Of a stretch of DNA of 64,000 nucleotides, positions 35,786-44,313 are shown piece by piece (position 1 is the first letter of the stretch; each line of letters starts with the position of its first letter). The notes beneath the pieces were generated by a model that was given only the letters and a program-made list of their open reading frames with translations, made no database searches and was not told where the DNA came from. A program made the position numbers and the translations under genes. The DNA comes from Capnocytophaga periodontitidis (GTDB lineage: Bacteria > Bacteroidota > Bacteroidia > Flavobacteriales > Flavobacteriaceae), in NCBI RefSeq assembly GCF_016126015.1, contig NZ_JAEFDB010000001.1, forward strand, positions 62,001 through 126,000, given 5' to 3'.

Positions 35786-36430
35786 TTAATTTCCGTAGTA
35801 TTTTTCTCCTATGCGTATTTTCTCTCTACCATTGGCAACACGCCATTTGTTAGCATCGCGTAATGAGAAAGCACAACCACAATACTCTTGTTGGTAAAAC
35901 TTTTCATTCTTACAGATTTCCATATTGCAGGCAGAGCCTCCGTTTTTGCGCCAATTGTAGTCCCAGTAAGTAAGACCTTCATACTTGTTAGCAGCGTTTT
36001 TGCCTGCTTCATTCACTTGGTTGAGGTCTTTCCAGCGTGAGATACCTAAAGAAGTAGCAATGGTATCAAAGCCATTTTCGTGAGCATATAAAGCGGTGCG
36101 TTCCATCCGCATATCAAAACACATTGCACAACGGCTACCGCGTTCAGGTTCAAATTCCATACCTTTGGCACGTGCGTACCAGTTATCGGTGTCGTATTCA
36201 GCATCTACAATAGGTACGCCACACTTTTCGGCAAAACGAATATTTTCGTCTTTACGGATTTCGTATTCTTTTTTAGGGTGAATATTAGGGTTGTAAAAAA
36301 ATATAGTAAAGTCGATCCCCGACCCCTGAATAGATAGTATAATTGAACCTGAACAAGGTGCACAACAAGTGTGTAACAATAATTTTTTGCCATTGTTAGG
36401 CAATACAAGATTCTTGTGAACTAATTCCAT
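35786..36430 (-). CDS. queH: Epoxyqueuosine reductase QueH
   Basis: A 214-residue DUF208/QueH protein. It reduces epoxyqueuosine to queuosine at tRNA position 34, without the cobalamin used by QueG. The motifs are [12 protein letters not shown] (CCxPC), [16 protein letters not shown] and [13 protein letters not shown] with ... [11 protein letters not shown], giving the cysteines for its metal/FeS centre. The neighbour truB is also a tRNA-modification gene. It starts at a well-placed ATG 30 bases after a -7 box. The next gene starts 28 bases after its stop. Confidence 0.93.
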   Translation of the reverse strand: MELVHKNLVLPNNGKKLLLHTCCAPCSGSIILSIQGSGIDFTIFFYNPNIHPKKEYEIRKDENIRFAEKCGVPIVDAEYDTDNWYARAKGMEFEPERGSRCAMCFDMRMERTALYAHENGFDTIATSLGISRWKDLNQVNEAGKNAANKYEGLTYWDYNWRKNGGSACNMEICKNEKFYQQEYCGCAFSLRDANKWRVANGREKIRIGEKYYGN

Positions 36431-36458
36431 AGTATTTTGAGTTTTCTTTTAAAGGGCG

Positions 36459-36466
36459 CAAAAATA
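36459..36466 (-). promoter_or_regulatory. Promoter of queH and downstream truB
   Basis: On the minus strand TATTTTTGCGCCC, a consensus box, 30 bases before the queH ATG. It probably also serves truB and the cyclase gene. Confidence 0.6.
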
Positions 36467-36484
36467 CAAAGAAATCACAATATA

Positions 36485-36931
36485 TCAAGATTCAGGGGGA
36501 TACATTTGTTTGAGAGCGTTCACATATACCTCTGCACCTTTACGTTTAAAGCCTTCATTTTCATAGAGCTTAATAGCTGCTTCGTTAGTAGGCGAGGTAA
36601 AGAGCAATATTTCTCCTAAGCCCAATTCTTTGCCTTTGGCGATAAGAAGTTGTATGAGCTGAGTCCCTATTTTTTTACCACGTGCCATCTCGTCTACCAC
36701 CACATCTTCTATCCAACCTTTGTAGCCTGAAATCACTCTGTAGATAGCCATAGAAGCCATTCCGTGTAGGCGACCGTCTTCTATATAACCTACTACATAA
36801 GGAGCCTGAGCTTCATCATTAAAAAGGTTTGATAAGGGTTGCTGATAACGCCTGCTCAACAATGAGAACAAGCGAGCGGCATCTTTTTCAATGGTTGGGG
36901 TAATGTTGCTTTTATTTAAAAATGTAATCAT
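36485..36931 (-). CDS. GNAT family N-acetyltransferase
   Basis: A 148-residue GNAT fold. The acetyl-CoA pyrophosphate loop is seen as EMARGKKIGTQLIQLLI (motif A, R/Q-x-x-G-x-G/A), preceded by GWIEDVVVDE and followed by LFTSPTNEAAIKLYENEGFKRKG. The substrate cannot be told. It lies about 130 bases downstream of pyrF with repeated TTAGT words between, so may be a separate unit. Confidence 0.85.
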   Translation of the reverse strand: MITFLNKSNITPTIEKDAARLFSLLSRRYQQPLSNLFNDEAQAPYVVGYIEDGRLHGMASMAIYRVISGYKGWIEDVVVDEMARGKKIGTQLIQLLIAKGKELGLGEILLFTSPTNEAAIKLYENEGFKRKGAEVYVNALKQMYPPES

Positions 36932-37063
36932 ATTATTTAGTTGTTAGTCATTAGTTTACTAGTTTTTAATCACCATATTCTGCCAAAGTTTTAAACTTGT
37001 ACAAAGTTGATATACCTATTACTTCTCACACTTGTCATTTCTCTTGCTCCTTTTCATTACTAT

Positions 37064-37885
37064 TCATTTACCACTTTTAAGCATTAATTTCATCTTCTGT
37101 TGTAATTCCTCAGCTTTTTCACCTGCTATTTTAGCGAAATCTTCACTTTTAGAGACATAGATAATACCACGTGATGAGTTGATGAGCAGTCCGTAATGTT
37201 CGTTAAATCCATAGTGACAAACTTCTTCTAAGCTACCTCCTTGTGCACCAACTCCAGGGACTAATAGAAAGTGTTCAGGGATAATTTGGCGTATTTCTTT
37301 TAAGAATTCAGCTTTGGTTGCTCCTACTACATACATTAGGTTTTGGCTGTTTTGCCAAGTGAGTGAGGTGCGTAATACTTTTTTGTACAATTCCTCATCA
37401 CTGAGTTTCTGTGTTTGGAAATCAAAAGCCCCTTCGTTAGATGTTAGCGCTAATAGAATGGTGTGTTTGTTCTCAAAAGCTAAGAAAGGTTCTACTGAAT
37501 CCCTACCCATATAGGGGGCAACAGTCACACTATCAAATTGCATATCCTCAAAAAAAGCTCTGGCATACATACTTGAGGTGTTGCCTATATCTCCGCGTTT
37601 AGCATCGGCAATGGTAAAAATATCGGGGTGGTGGCGGTTGAGGTAGTCAATCGTTTTTTTTAAGGCACGCCACCCTATTTCACCGTGAGCTTCGTAGAAA
37701 GCAGTGTTGGGTTTATAGGCTACTGTAAAGCGGTGGGTAGCTTCTATAATTGCCTTGTTGAAAGCAAAAATAGGGTCTTCCTCCTCAAGTAAGTGAGGAG
37801 GAATTTTGGTTATATCAGTGTCTAACCCCACGCATAATAGCGATTGCTTTGATTTGATTTGCTGGATGAGTTGCTTAATAGTCAT
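37064..37885 (-). CDS. pyrF: Orotidine 5-phosphate decarboxylase
   Basis: A 273-residue type 2 OMP decarboxylase, the last step of UMP synthesis. Visible motifs are LLCVGLDTD, the catalytic Asp-Lys-Asp loop in [21 protein letters not shown], and [15 protein letters not shown] for phosphate binding. The size and motif set are those of the longer bacterial/mycobacterial type. Its ATG at 37885 overlaps the small gene before it by 11 bases. carB in the same pathway is elsewhere in the window. Confidence 0.94.
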   Translation of the reverse strand: MTIKQLIQQIKSKQSLLCVGLDTDITKIPPHLLEEEDPIFAFNKAIIEATHRFTVAYKPNTAFYEAHGEIGWRALKKTIDYLNRHHPDIFTIADAKRGDIGNTSSMYARAFFEDMQFDSVTVAPYMGRDSVEPFLAFENKHTILLALTSNEGAFDFQTQKLSDEELYKKVLRTSLTWQNSQNLMYVVGATKAEFLKEIRQIIPEHFLLVPGVGAQGGSLEEVCHYGFNEHYGLLINSSRGIIYVSKSEDFAKIAGEKAEELQQKMKLMLKSGK

Positions 37886-38114
37886 TTTCTTCTATACGGG
37901 TAATTTCACGTTCGTAGAAAGCGATAGCTTCTGCTATAAGGTTCTCACTTTCAGCTTCTAATTCTTTAGTGTCCTCTTCATCAAACTCTTCAAGCCATTC
38001 AACTTCGTCGTTATCTAAATTCAATACGAAGCGTGGATACTCTAAATGCACTACGAACATAGCGTCAGGCATATCGGTGTTGTCACCTAAAATAAATTTT
38101 GGGAAGTTACTCAT
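37875..38114 (-). CDS. Small conserved acidic protein
   Basis: 79 residues, strongly acidic ([25 protein letters not shown]...). The opening [34 protein letters not shown] is the conserved-looking part. There is no signal peptide. It overlaps the sirtuin gene by 4 bases (ATGA) and pyrF by 11 bases, so all three are translationally coupled. The function is unknown. Confidence 0.8.
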   Translation of the reverse strand: MSNFPKFILGDNTDMPDAMFVVHLEYPRFVLNLDNDEVEWLEEFDEEDTKELEAESENLIAEAIAFYEREITRIEENDY

Positions 38115-38800
38115 TTTAATTCTTTTATTAGTTCAATAGCTTTAGCTACCCCCGTAGAGGCAACGTCTTTAATTACAGTAATATTATTTTTATTGCTGAT
38201 ACTTGGGCGCGGGTCTACATAATATATAGGAGTGTCTTCTTCAGCACAATTCATCAGTCCGGCAGCAGGATACACTTGTAGTGAAGTCCCTACAATGAGT
38301 ACTATATCAGCAGTTTCAACTTCTTCGGCAGCTTTTACAATCATTGGTACATCCTCGCCAAACCACACGATATGAGGGCGCAATTGTGCGCCACTGGGGC
38401 TTAGGTCACCTACTTTGATATCTTCAGTGCAGTCGTAAAAAGTGTAAGGGTCGTCAACTCCACGCATTTTTAAGAGTTCACCGTGCAGGTGGATAATATT
38501 GCTGCTGCCTGCACGTTCGTGCAAATCGTCTACATTTTGCGTGATAACTACCACATTATAGTCTTTTTCAAGCTCGGCAAGCAATAGGTGAGCAGGATTA
38601 GGTTGCACATCTTTTAGCTGTTTGCGCAAGCCGTTGTAGAAGTTCAACACTAGTTCAGGATTTTTGTTAAATCCGTAAGGGGTTGCCACTTGTTCTATGT
38701 CGTGCCCTTCCCATAAACCATCGGCATCGCGAAAGGTTTTCACGCCGCTTTCAGCACTGATACCAGCTCCTGTAAGGACTACTATTTTCTTCTTTTTCAT
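38111..38800 (-). CDS. cobB: Sir2-family NAD-dependent protein deacylase
   Basis: A 229-residue class III sirtuin. GAGISAESGV and FRDADGLW bind NAD, TQNVDDLHERAG and the catalytic His in HLHGEL follow, with GAQLRPHIVWFGEDVP and GTSLQVYPAAGL. Only two cysteines exist in the whole chain, so the usual four-cysteine zinc module is absent. The E. coli CobB FYNxRR motif that recognises acyl-carboxylates reads FYNGLRKQL, with Tyr55 kept but Leu in place of the usual Arg at +3 (an Arg is one place later). Acyl specificity may thus differ. It overlaps the small acidic protein gene. Confidence 0.9.
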   Translation of the reverse strand: MKKKKIVVLTGAGISAESGVKTFRDADGLWEGHDIEQVATPYGFNKNPELVLNFYNGLRKQLKDVQPNPAHLLLAELEKDYNVVVITQNVDDLHERAGSSNIIHLHGELLKMRGVDDPYTFYDCTEDIKVGDLSPSGAQLRPHIVWFGEDVPMIVKAAEEVETADIVLIVGTSLQVYPAAGLMNCAEEDTPIYYVDPRPSISNKNNITVIKDVASTGVAKAIELIKELK

Positions 38801-38819
38801 TGGTAATGTGAGTTATAAA

Positions 38820-39611
38820 TTATAAAAATACTTCAAACTTCCCGTTTCTAAAAACGAATTTCTTATCGCTGATAATATGATCCCCTCCACTATATATATC
38901 ACTGATAACCGACTCAAGTTGTGCCAAACCTTCTGCATCTTCACTGCCACAAACTACCAATACATCGCGTGCAGGAACTCCTATTACAATCTCTCCTTCT
39001 ACTGGAAAATTCTCTTTTGTCCATATATCCGTCAGAAGAATAAGGCTTGCTTCATAATTGCCATCTGCTGTTAGAAAAATGAGATGTTCATCAGCTTGTG
39101 CTTCTATTTCTAAGGTGTTAGTTAAATTGTTGAGAGCCAACTCTCGTAGAGCTTCAATACTCATTCCTAACTCCTCAAAGTCCGAAGTAGACAAAGAGCC
39201 TATACTATCGCCGTCATCTACCCCGTAAAACACATACAACTCATCGTTATACTTCTCATATACCATTGGCAACTCTTCAGCATCCGGCACTATACTCTTC
39301 AATTTCTTTATATAGGTTGTATCTTTGATTGTAGGAAAGATACAATCAGTGATTGCTGTTGCTTCCTCAGGCTTGTATATTCTAACCAATGGAGCGAGAT
39401 ATTTGTCTAAAATATCATTTAAATCATTCGGATTGGTTAGATATTCATTAAAACAATTATCCAAAAAATGCTTTACTTCTCGCTGGTCATCAGGGGTTAT
39501 TGTGCTTACCTCCAATACCGCTGTGCTATTTATAGTAATATCGGGGAAAGTCTCTCTCAAAGCATCAATATATAGCTGAGTAAACTCTTGTTCGTTCATT
39601 AGATTTGTCAT
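38820..39611 (-). CDS. DUF1444 (YtpQ-like) protein
   Basis: 263 residues. The N-terminal half is helical. The C-terminal half shows the DUF1444 pattern: DELYVFYGVDDGDSI, IEALRELALNNLTN, GNYEASLILL and VIGVPARDVLVVCG. No signal peptide or membrane segment. The function of the family is unknown. It lies 20 bases upstream of the sirtuin gene in the run leading to pyrF. No promoter box is obvious in the short gap after the HU terminator. Confidence 0.82.
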   Translation of the reverse strand: MTNLMNEQEFTQLYIDALRETFPDITINSTAVLEVSTITPDDQREVKHFLDNCFNEYLTNPNDLNDILDKYLAPLVRIYKPEEATAITDCIFPTIKDTTYIKKLKSIVPDAEELPMVYEKYNDELYVFYGVDDGDSIGSLSTSDFEELGMSIEALRELALNNLTNTLEIEAQADEHLIFLTADGNYEASLILLTDIWTKENFPVEGEIVIGVPARDVLVVCGSEDAEGLAQLESVISDIYSGGDHIISDKKFVFRNGKFEVFL

Positions 39612-39644
39612 AATAATTAACAGATTAGAAAATTAGTAAATAAA

Positions 39645-39679
39645 AAAAAGTCCCTTTCTTAATGAGAAAGGGACTTTTT
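39645..39679 (-). terminator. Terminator of the HU gene
   Basis: A 16-bp stem (39645-39660 with 39664-39679, one G-U pair) flanked by A and T runs. It lies eight bases downstream of the HU stop on the minus strand and could also act on the plus strand. Confidence 0.85.
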
Positions 39680-39686
39680 AGTGCAA

Positions 39687-39965
39687 TTACTTTTTGTTTA
39701 CTGATTCAGAAAGTTCAGTCCCAGCTTTGAATTTTACTACTTTCTTAGCAGGAACTTTGATAACAGCACCAGTACGAGGATTTCTTGCATCTCTTGCCTC
39801 TTTCTTAGCTACTGACCAAGATCCGAAGCCTACGATAGCTACCTTTTTACCTTGTTTAAGGCTCTTTTCAACACTTGAAAAGAACGCTTCTACTGCTTTT
39901 TTAGCATCAGCTTTTGTTAAGCCAGCTTCTGCAGCAATTGCATCGATTAATTCTGTTTTGTTCAT
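39687..39965 (-). CDS. HU family DNA-binding protein
   Basis: A 92-residue HU/IHF-fold protein. MNKTELIDAIAAEAGLTKADAKKAVEAFF forms the helical base, and GSWSVAKKEARDARNPRTGAVIKVPAKKVVKFKAG is the beta-arm with the DNA-intercalating NP. It bends and compacts DNA as a dimer. The size and motif match HU rather than IHF, but paralogues are frequent in Bacteroidota. It has its own promoter and terminator, as expected for an abundant protein. Confidence 0.93.
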   Translation of the reverse strand: MNKTELIDAIAAEAGLTKADAKKAVEAFFSSVEKSLKQGKKVAIVGFGSWSVAKKEARDARNPRTGAVIKVPAKKVVKFKAGTELSESVNKK

Positions 39966-39997
39966 ATTATAAATTGTATAATATAGTTAACTTGGTA

Positions 39998-40005
39998 CAA
40001 AGGTA
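39998..40005 (-). promoter_or_regulatory. Promoter of the HU gene
   Basis: Minus strand TACCTTTG, a perfect box, 33 bases before the ATG. Confidence 0.7.
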
Positions 40006-40119
40006 GTAATATATTTGTTTATAGCAAAGATAAAACAAAAAAAAATGCGATTTTAGTAAAAAATTAACATTTTAAACACTTTTTTACCCCTTTTTCTTTG
40101 CTCGTTAAAGCTTTTTTCC

Positions 40120-40127
40120 TACTTTTG
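40120..40127 (+). promoter_or_regulatory. Promoter of nusB-yajC
   Basis: TACTTTTGCACCC, a consensus box 38 bases before the nusB ATG. Confidence 0.7.
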
Positions 40128-40165
40128 CACCCTCAAAAATAAAGTAAATAAGGTTCTTATAAATT

Positions 40166-41107
40166 ATGCTTACACGACGACATATTAGGGCTAAAGTGAT
40201 GCAATCAGTCTATGCAATGCAGCAAAGCCAAAGTCAGGATTTAGACAAAGAATTGAAATTCTTGCAAAATAGTGCCAATGAGATGGAAAATCTATATCTC
40301 TTGCTAATGGCACTCCTTACAGAGCTTCATTCTTTGGCGGTAAATCAGTACGAAGTAGCACAAAAAAAATACTTAGCAACTCCTACTGATAAGCTCCTAC
40401 ACCAAAAAATGAAAGACAACGAGCTACTTTCACTTATTGCTACTAATGAAATGTTACAAAAGGCTATTGCTGAAGCTCATATCAATTTTTGGAATATCCA
40501 AGAAGAATATGTGAGAACGCTCTATAAACGTATTGTGGAAAGCGATACTTACCAAGCTTATAGTAAACAAAAAGCAAGTTTTGAAGCCGACAAAAAATTC
40601 TTAATTGAAATTTTTGAAGAATTCATTGCTCCTGATGAAGGGCTTTATGAATATATAGAGGACTATAACCTTACGTGGATGGATGATTTTCCTATTGTAA
40701 ACACCTTTATAGTAAGAGAGTTTAAAAATTTACGCCCGAATCCTCCTGAAAAGTATTTTTCTCCTCCTCTCTACAACAACAGTGAAGAAAAAGAGTTTTT
40801 AGTAGATTTGCTAAAGAAAACTGCCCTTAACGATGCTAAACTTAAGAGTTTTGTAGAGGATAAACTCACCAATTGGGACAAGGAACGCGTGGCAGTGTTA
40901 GACCTTATTCTTTTGAAAATGGCTATTTGTGAGTTTTTGCACTTCCCAAGTATTCCTGTGAAAGTAACTATCAACGAGTACTTAGAGCTTGCTAAAGAGT
41001 ATTCTACTGCTAAAAGTAGTTTGTTCATCAATGGGGTACTGAATGTAGTACACAAGGAACTCAGTGAAAAAGAACTTATTAAAAAGATTGGAAGAGGACT
41101 TTTGTAA
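40166..41107 (+). CDS. nusB: Transcription antitermination factor NusB, long form
   Basis: A 313-residue NusB. The N-terminus MLTRRHIRAKVMQSVYAMQQ and the C-terminal helical domain (WDKERVAVLDLILLKMAICEFLHFP, VTINEYLELAKEYSTAKSSLFINGVLN) are the NusB core. About 170 extra residues between them make it more than twice the E. coli length (139); long NusB is normal in Bacteroidota. NusB joins NusE (S10) on boxA RNA in rRNA antitermination. It is followed by yajC after 32 bases. Confidence 0.93.
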   Translation: MLTRRHIRAKVMQSVYAMQQSQSQDLDKELKFLQNSANEMENLYLLLMALLTELHSLAVNQYEVAQKKYLATPTDKLLHQKMKDNELLSLIATNEMLQKAIAEAHINFWNIQEEYVRTLYKRIVESDTYQAYSKQKASFEADKKFLIEIFEEFIAPDEGLYEYIEDYNLTWMDDFPIVNTFIVREFKNLRPNPPEKYFSPPLYNNSEEKEFLVDLLKKTALNDAKLKSFVEDKLTNWDKERVAVLDLILLKMAICEFLHFPSIPVKVTINEYLELAKEYSTAKSSLFINGVLNVVHKELSEKELIKKIGRGLL

Positions 41108-41139
41108 GTAACAAAATTAAAAACTAAAATTAAGTATAT

Positions 41140-41445
41140 ATGCAAAATTTGATGAGTAACAATTTTTTGATTATCGCATTGATGATTGTGGTAATGTATT
41201 TTTTAATGATTCGTCCACAAGCGAAGCGACAAAAACAAGAAAAAAACTTCATACAATCAATGAAGAAAGGTGATAAAGTAATTACCAAAGGTGGTATGCA
41301 CGGTCGCATTGTAGAACTTACCGATGATACTTGTGTGATTGAAACCCTTGCAGGTAAAATAAAATTTGAACGTTCGGCTATCTCTATGGAACTATCCATT
41401 AGATTGAGAGACGACAAGAAAGAAGTAGAGAAAAAAGAAGCTTAA
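41140..41445 (+). CDS. yajC: Preprotein translocase subunit YajC
   Basis: A 101-residue membrane protein with one transmembrane helix (LIIALMIVVMYFLMIRPQAKRQKQEKNF, about 9-26) and a cytoplasmic SH3-like domain (GDKVITKGGMHGRIVEL, IKFERSAI). YajC works with SecDF in protein export. The nusB-yajC pairing is common in Flavobacteriia. A long terminator follows. Confidence 0.94.
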   Translation: MQNLMSNNFLIIALMIVVMYFLMIRPQAKRQKQEKNFIQSMKKGDKVITKGGMHGRIVELTDDTCVIETLAGKIKFERSAISMELSIRLRDDKKEVEKKEA

Positions 41446-41462
41446 TGCTAAAAAATACTCAC

Positions 41463-41504
41463 AAAAAAAGAGTGTATCTATTTTTTGAGATACACTCTTT
41501 TTTT
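41463..41504. terminator. Bidirectional terminator between yajC and the PAS gene
   Basis: AAAAAAAGAGTGTATCT (41463-41479) pairs with 41488-41504, with T- and A-runs on both ends. It serves yajC (plus) and the PAS gene (minus), which converge here. Confidence 0.85.
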
Positions 41505-41522
41505 ATACTATAAGTATTACAA

Positions 41523-42239
41523 TTAATTTGTAGAGAATAATCTCGCAAAGAAACTTTTGCGTTGCATCATACTTTCTTCTTCAGGGTGCTCTTCACTGAA
41601 GATTTCATCTGAAATTTCATAGTCGCCAAAGTTAGTACCTTCAGTGTGATGAGTATTGGATACAGGCTCAAATACGATATCCTGATGAGTAGCCGCAGCT
41701 GTGCGTTTATTTTCATCTAAGATGTCCATTATATACTCAACATACGATTTACCTTGTTTTTCTAAGAAACTTTTAAAATAGCGGTTGCTGAGCTCCATTC
41801 CACCAATCTTTTCGAGTTTTAGGAGTGTTTGGTACAAAGGTTCAATATGGTCGGTAATTACATATTGAGGTAAAGCACGACGGCGTGCCATAATGGTTAC
41901 CACTTCACCCATAATATTTCTTCCTACCTCAAAATCGGTGATAACCCAATAATATTCCCCCGATTTAGCTAAGTTTTTGATAATAGCGTGAAAGTTTCTA
42001 CCCACTAAAATATTATCCCACGTAATTTTGAATATGATTTTAGGCATATCGGGGTGGCGGATAATATTGTGAGGTTTGCCGAGCAACTCACTTGCTGAAT
42101 AGCCACAAACGTCTATAAACGTTTGGTTTACGTCAGTAATAGTACCATACTTATCAGTAGTACTGATAATGGTTTTTGTTTTATCCCACACAACTTCTCT
42201 GTTGATAGGAGTAGGTCTGTTTATGATTTCTTCTGACAT
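41523..42239 (-). CDS. PAS-domain sensor protein without an output domain
   Basis: About 238 residues from the ATG at 42239 (MSEEIINRPTPINREV...). The PAS domain (about 15-125) resembles those of Aer-type redox receptors: TIISTTDKYGTITDVNQTFIDVCGYS, LGKPHNIIRHPDMPK, NLAKSGEYYWVITDFE. A helical C-terminal part (SNRYFKSFLEKQGKSYVEYIMDIL) follows, then an acidic tail. There is no kinase, methyl-accepting or GGDEF domain, so output must come from a partner. The promoter box at 42266-42273 overlaps a GTG that would extend the frame, so the shorter start is favoured. Confidence 0.82.
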   Translation of the reverse strand: MSEEIINRPTPINREVVWDKTKTIISTTDKYGTITDVNQTFIDVCGYSASELLGKPHNIIRHPDMPKIIFKITWDNILVGRNFHAIIKNLAKSGEYYWVITDFEVGRNIMGEVVTIMARRRALPQYVITDHIEPLYQTLLKLEKIGGMELSNRYFKSFLEKQGKSYVEYIMDILDENKRTAAATHQDIVFEPVSNTHHTEGTNFGDYEISDEIFSEEHPEEESMMQRKSFFARLFSTN

Positions 42240-42265
42240 AACATTATAAATTATATTCAACGCCA

Positions 42266-42273
42266 CAAAATTA
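42266..42273 (-). promoter_or_regulatory. Promoter of the PAS gene
   Basis: Minus strand TAATTTTG, a consensus match, 27 bases before the ATG. Confidence 0.55.
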
Positions 42274-42421
42274 AGGAAAAACTATTATAAAAACAAATAC
42301 TTATCAAACTTTTTTGTTTGACACATAACACTTTCTTTATAAATAATTGATAATCAATTGTTATAGAAAATTATTTTATAACAACTTTACCACAAATAAT
42401 TTGTGGTTTATAATTATTTAG

Positions 42422-42429
42422 TATCTTTG
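42422..42429 (+). promoter_or_regulatory. Promoter of the ankyrin-DUF2271 pair
   Basis: TATCTTTGCCCC, a full consensus box, 30 bases before the ATG at 42459. Confidence 0.7.
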
Positions 42430-42458
42430 CCCCGAATCATTCTAAATAAGCACCTTTT

Positions 42459-43817
42459 ATGAAAAAACTTTTGTTTGTTATTACAACACTTCTAATAGGG
42501 AAAGTTCACGCACAAGAAAATGTTTTCCTCACTAATGAGTATTGGAAACAAAAGCCCTCTGTGGCTCAAGTAGAACAGGCTATCAATCAAGGTAATAGTG
42601 CTACAGCTTTGAATAGCCGTGCTTTCGATGCAACAACTTTAGCTATCTTAAACGGAGCTCCCTATGAAACTATTACTTATCTTATTGATTTAGAAGGAAA
42701 TGGAGTAGATAAACTGACTCACGACAAACGCACTTACCTCTTTTGGGCTGCCTATCAGGACAATGTGCCCGTGATGGAATACCTTCTCAAGAAAGGAGCT
42801 AAGGTGAATATTACTGAATCACATCAACTTACCCCCTTGTTATTCGCCGCTGTAGGGGGAAGAAGCAATAACGCAATTTATGAATTGTTACTGAAACACG
42901 GCGCTAACTTAAAAGATACTAATGCCGATGGTGCAAATGCCCTTTTGCTGTTACTCCCTCACCTCAAAGACCTTAAAGAAGCTGATTATTTTCTAAAAAA
43001 AGGACTTAAACTTACAGCTATCGATAACAAAGGTAACAATGCTATTTACTATGCAGCAACAACAGGTAATCGCGCTATAATTGAGGCTTTGATGAAGAAT
43101 AAAATTAATGTTAAAAAACTGAATAACAAGGGTGAGAGTGCTATTTTTGGTGCCGCTCGTGGTTTTAGAAAAAATTATAACAAGCTTGATACTTTTCAGT
43201 ATTTAGAACAATTGGGGCTTTCACTTAATCAAAAGAATAAAGATGGACTTTCTCCTCTTTTTGTGTTAGCTGAAAAGAACAAAGATGAAAAAGTGATTAA
43301 CTATTTCTTAGAAAAAGGAAATGATACCAATCAGATTGATAAAGAAGGAAATAACCCATTGATGAAATCAGCAATCAGCAATAATATATCTGTAATAACA
43401 GCTTTACTCACCAAGACCAAAGATATCAACACACAAAATAAACAAGGATTATCGGCTTTGACCTTGGCAGTAGAGAACAATACTCTTGAAGTAATAGATT
43501 TTTTACTCTTAAAAAATGCAGATGTTCAAGTAGTAGACAAGGAAGAAAATACACTTTATCACTACGCTGTAAAACGCGGTGATATAAAAATTTTAGAAAA
43601 ACTTTCACTCTATCCTATCAATATCAATCAAAAAAATAGCAACGGTCTTACCCCTCTACAAATGGCTGTGATGACCGCTAAAAACTTAGATGTAGTACGC
43701 TTCTTGCTCAACAAAGGGGCTGATAAAAATCTCACTACTGATTTGGGTGAAACAGTTTACGAATTGGCTCAAGAAAATGAAGCCTTAAAAGGAATGAATA
43801 TAGAATTTTTAAAATAA
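42459..43817 (+). CDS. Exported ankyrin-repeat protein
   Basis: A 452-residue protein with a signal peptide (MKKLLFVITTLLIGKVHAQ). About ten ankyrin repeats fill the rest (for example KRTYLFWAAYQDNVPVMEYLLKKGA, HQLTPLLFAAVGGRSN and NGLTPLQMAVMT), so it is a periplasmic or surface protein-binding scaffold. It is followed after ten bases by a DUF2271 gene. Ankyrin and DUF2271 genes appear together near redox or iron genes in other Bacteroidota. The partner is not known. An oxidative-stress role, as for some periplasmic ankyrin proteins, is only a guess. Confidence 0.85.
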   Translation: MKKLLFVITTLLIGKVHAQENVFLTNEYWKQKPSVAQVEQAINQGNSATALNSRAFDATTLAILNGAPYETITYLIDLEGNGVDKLTHDKRTYLFWAAYQDNVPVMEYLLKKGAKVNITESHQLTPLLFAAVGGRSNNAIYELLLKHGANLKDTNADGANALLLLLPHLKDLKEADYFLKKGLKLTAIDNKGNNAIYYAATTGNRAIIEALMKNKINVKKLNNKGESAIFGAARGFRKNYNKLDTFQYLEQLGLSLNQKNKDGLSPLFVLAEKNKDEKVINYFLEKGNDTNQIDKEGNNPLMKSAISNNISVITALLTKTKDINTQNKQGLSALTLAVENNTLEVIDFLLLKNADVQVVDKEENTLYHYAVKRGDIKILEKLSLYPININQKNSNGLTPLQMAVMTAKNLDVVRFLLNKGADKNLTTDLGETVYELAQENEALKGMNIEFLK

Positions 43818-43827
43818 AAGAAAGAAG

Positions 43828-44313
43828 ATGAAAAAGAAACTCTTACTTACTGTAGCTGTGGTAGTTGCCCTGCTTACAGTTTCATTTGTCGCTCAACAAG
43901 CTACTACTAAGAAATACAAATGCCTTATCCAGCTTACTAACTACAAAGGGGAGGGGGCTTATATAGTAGCTTCACTCATCAATCCGCAAGGAAAATATGA
44001 GCAAACATTGCAAGTATTGGGCGACGACCCCGAATGGTATGACGATCTTACTGAATGGTGGAAGTTCTATGGCAAACGCCAAACAATTGATGGGATTACA
44101 GGAGCGACCATCAGTGGGGGAGAGCGCGCCGTAAAAGTGCTCACCCTTGATGAGAGCAAGTTTGATAAAGGGTATAAGATACGCTTTGAAACAGCAGTAG
44201 AAGATGACTATTACTATGCTAAAGACGCTGAAATAGAACTCAAAAAAGAAAACCTTAACACTAAAGTTGAGGGCAAAGGCTATATACGTTACGTTAGACT
44301 GATGCCTAATTAG
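43828..44313 (+). CDS. DUF2271 domain periplasmic protein
   Basis: 161 residues with an N-terminal signal or anchor (MKKKLLLTVAVVVALLTVSFVAQ). The DUF2271 part has YIVASLINPQGKYEQTLQVLGDDPEWYDDLTEWWKFY, GITGATISGGER and YKIRFETAVEDDYYYAKDAEI, the usual family landmarks. DUF2271 proteins often sit beside PepSY and flavinylation (ApbE) genes, but none are seen here. The gene is co-directional with the ankyrin gene. Its stop overlaps the convergent tolC-like stop. Confidence 0.88.
   Translation: MKKKLLLTVAVVVALLTVSFVAQQATTKKYKCLIQLTNYKGEGAYIVASLINPQGKYEQTLQVLGDDPEWYDDLTEWWKFYGKRQTIDGITGATISGGERAVKVLTLDESKFDKGYKIRFETAVEDDYYYAKDAEIELKKENLNTKVEGKGYIRYVRLMPN

Noticed and set aside
39694-39972. Plus-strand frame opposite the HU gene
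   Set aside because: Fully antisense to a well-defined HU protein with a promoter and terminator on the minus strand.
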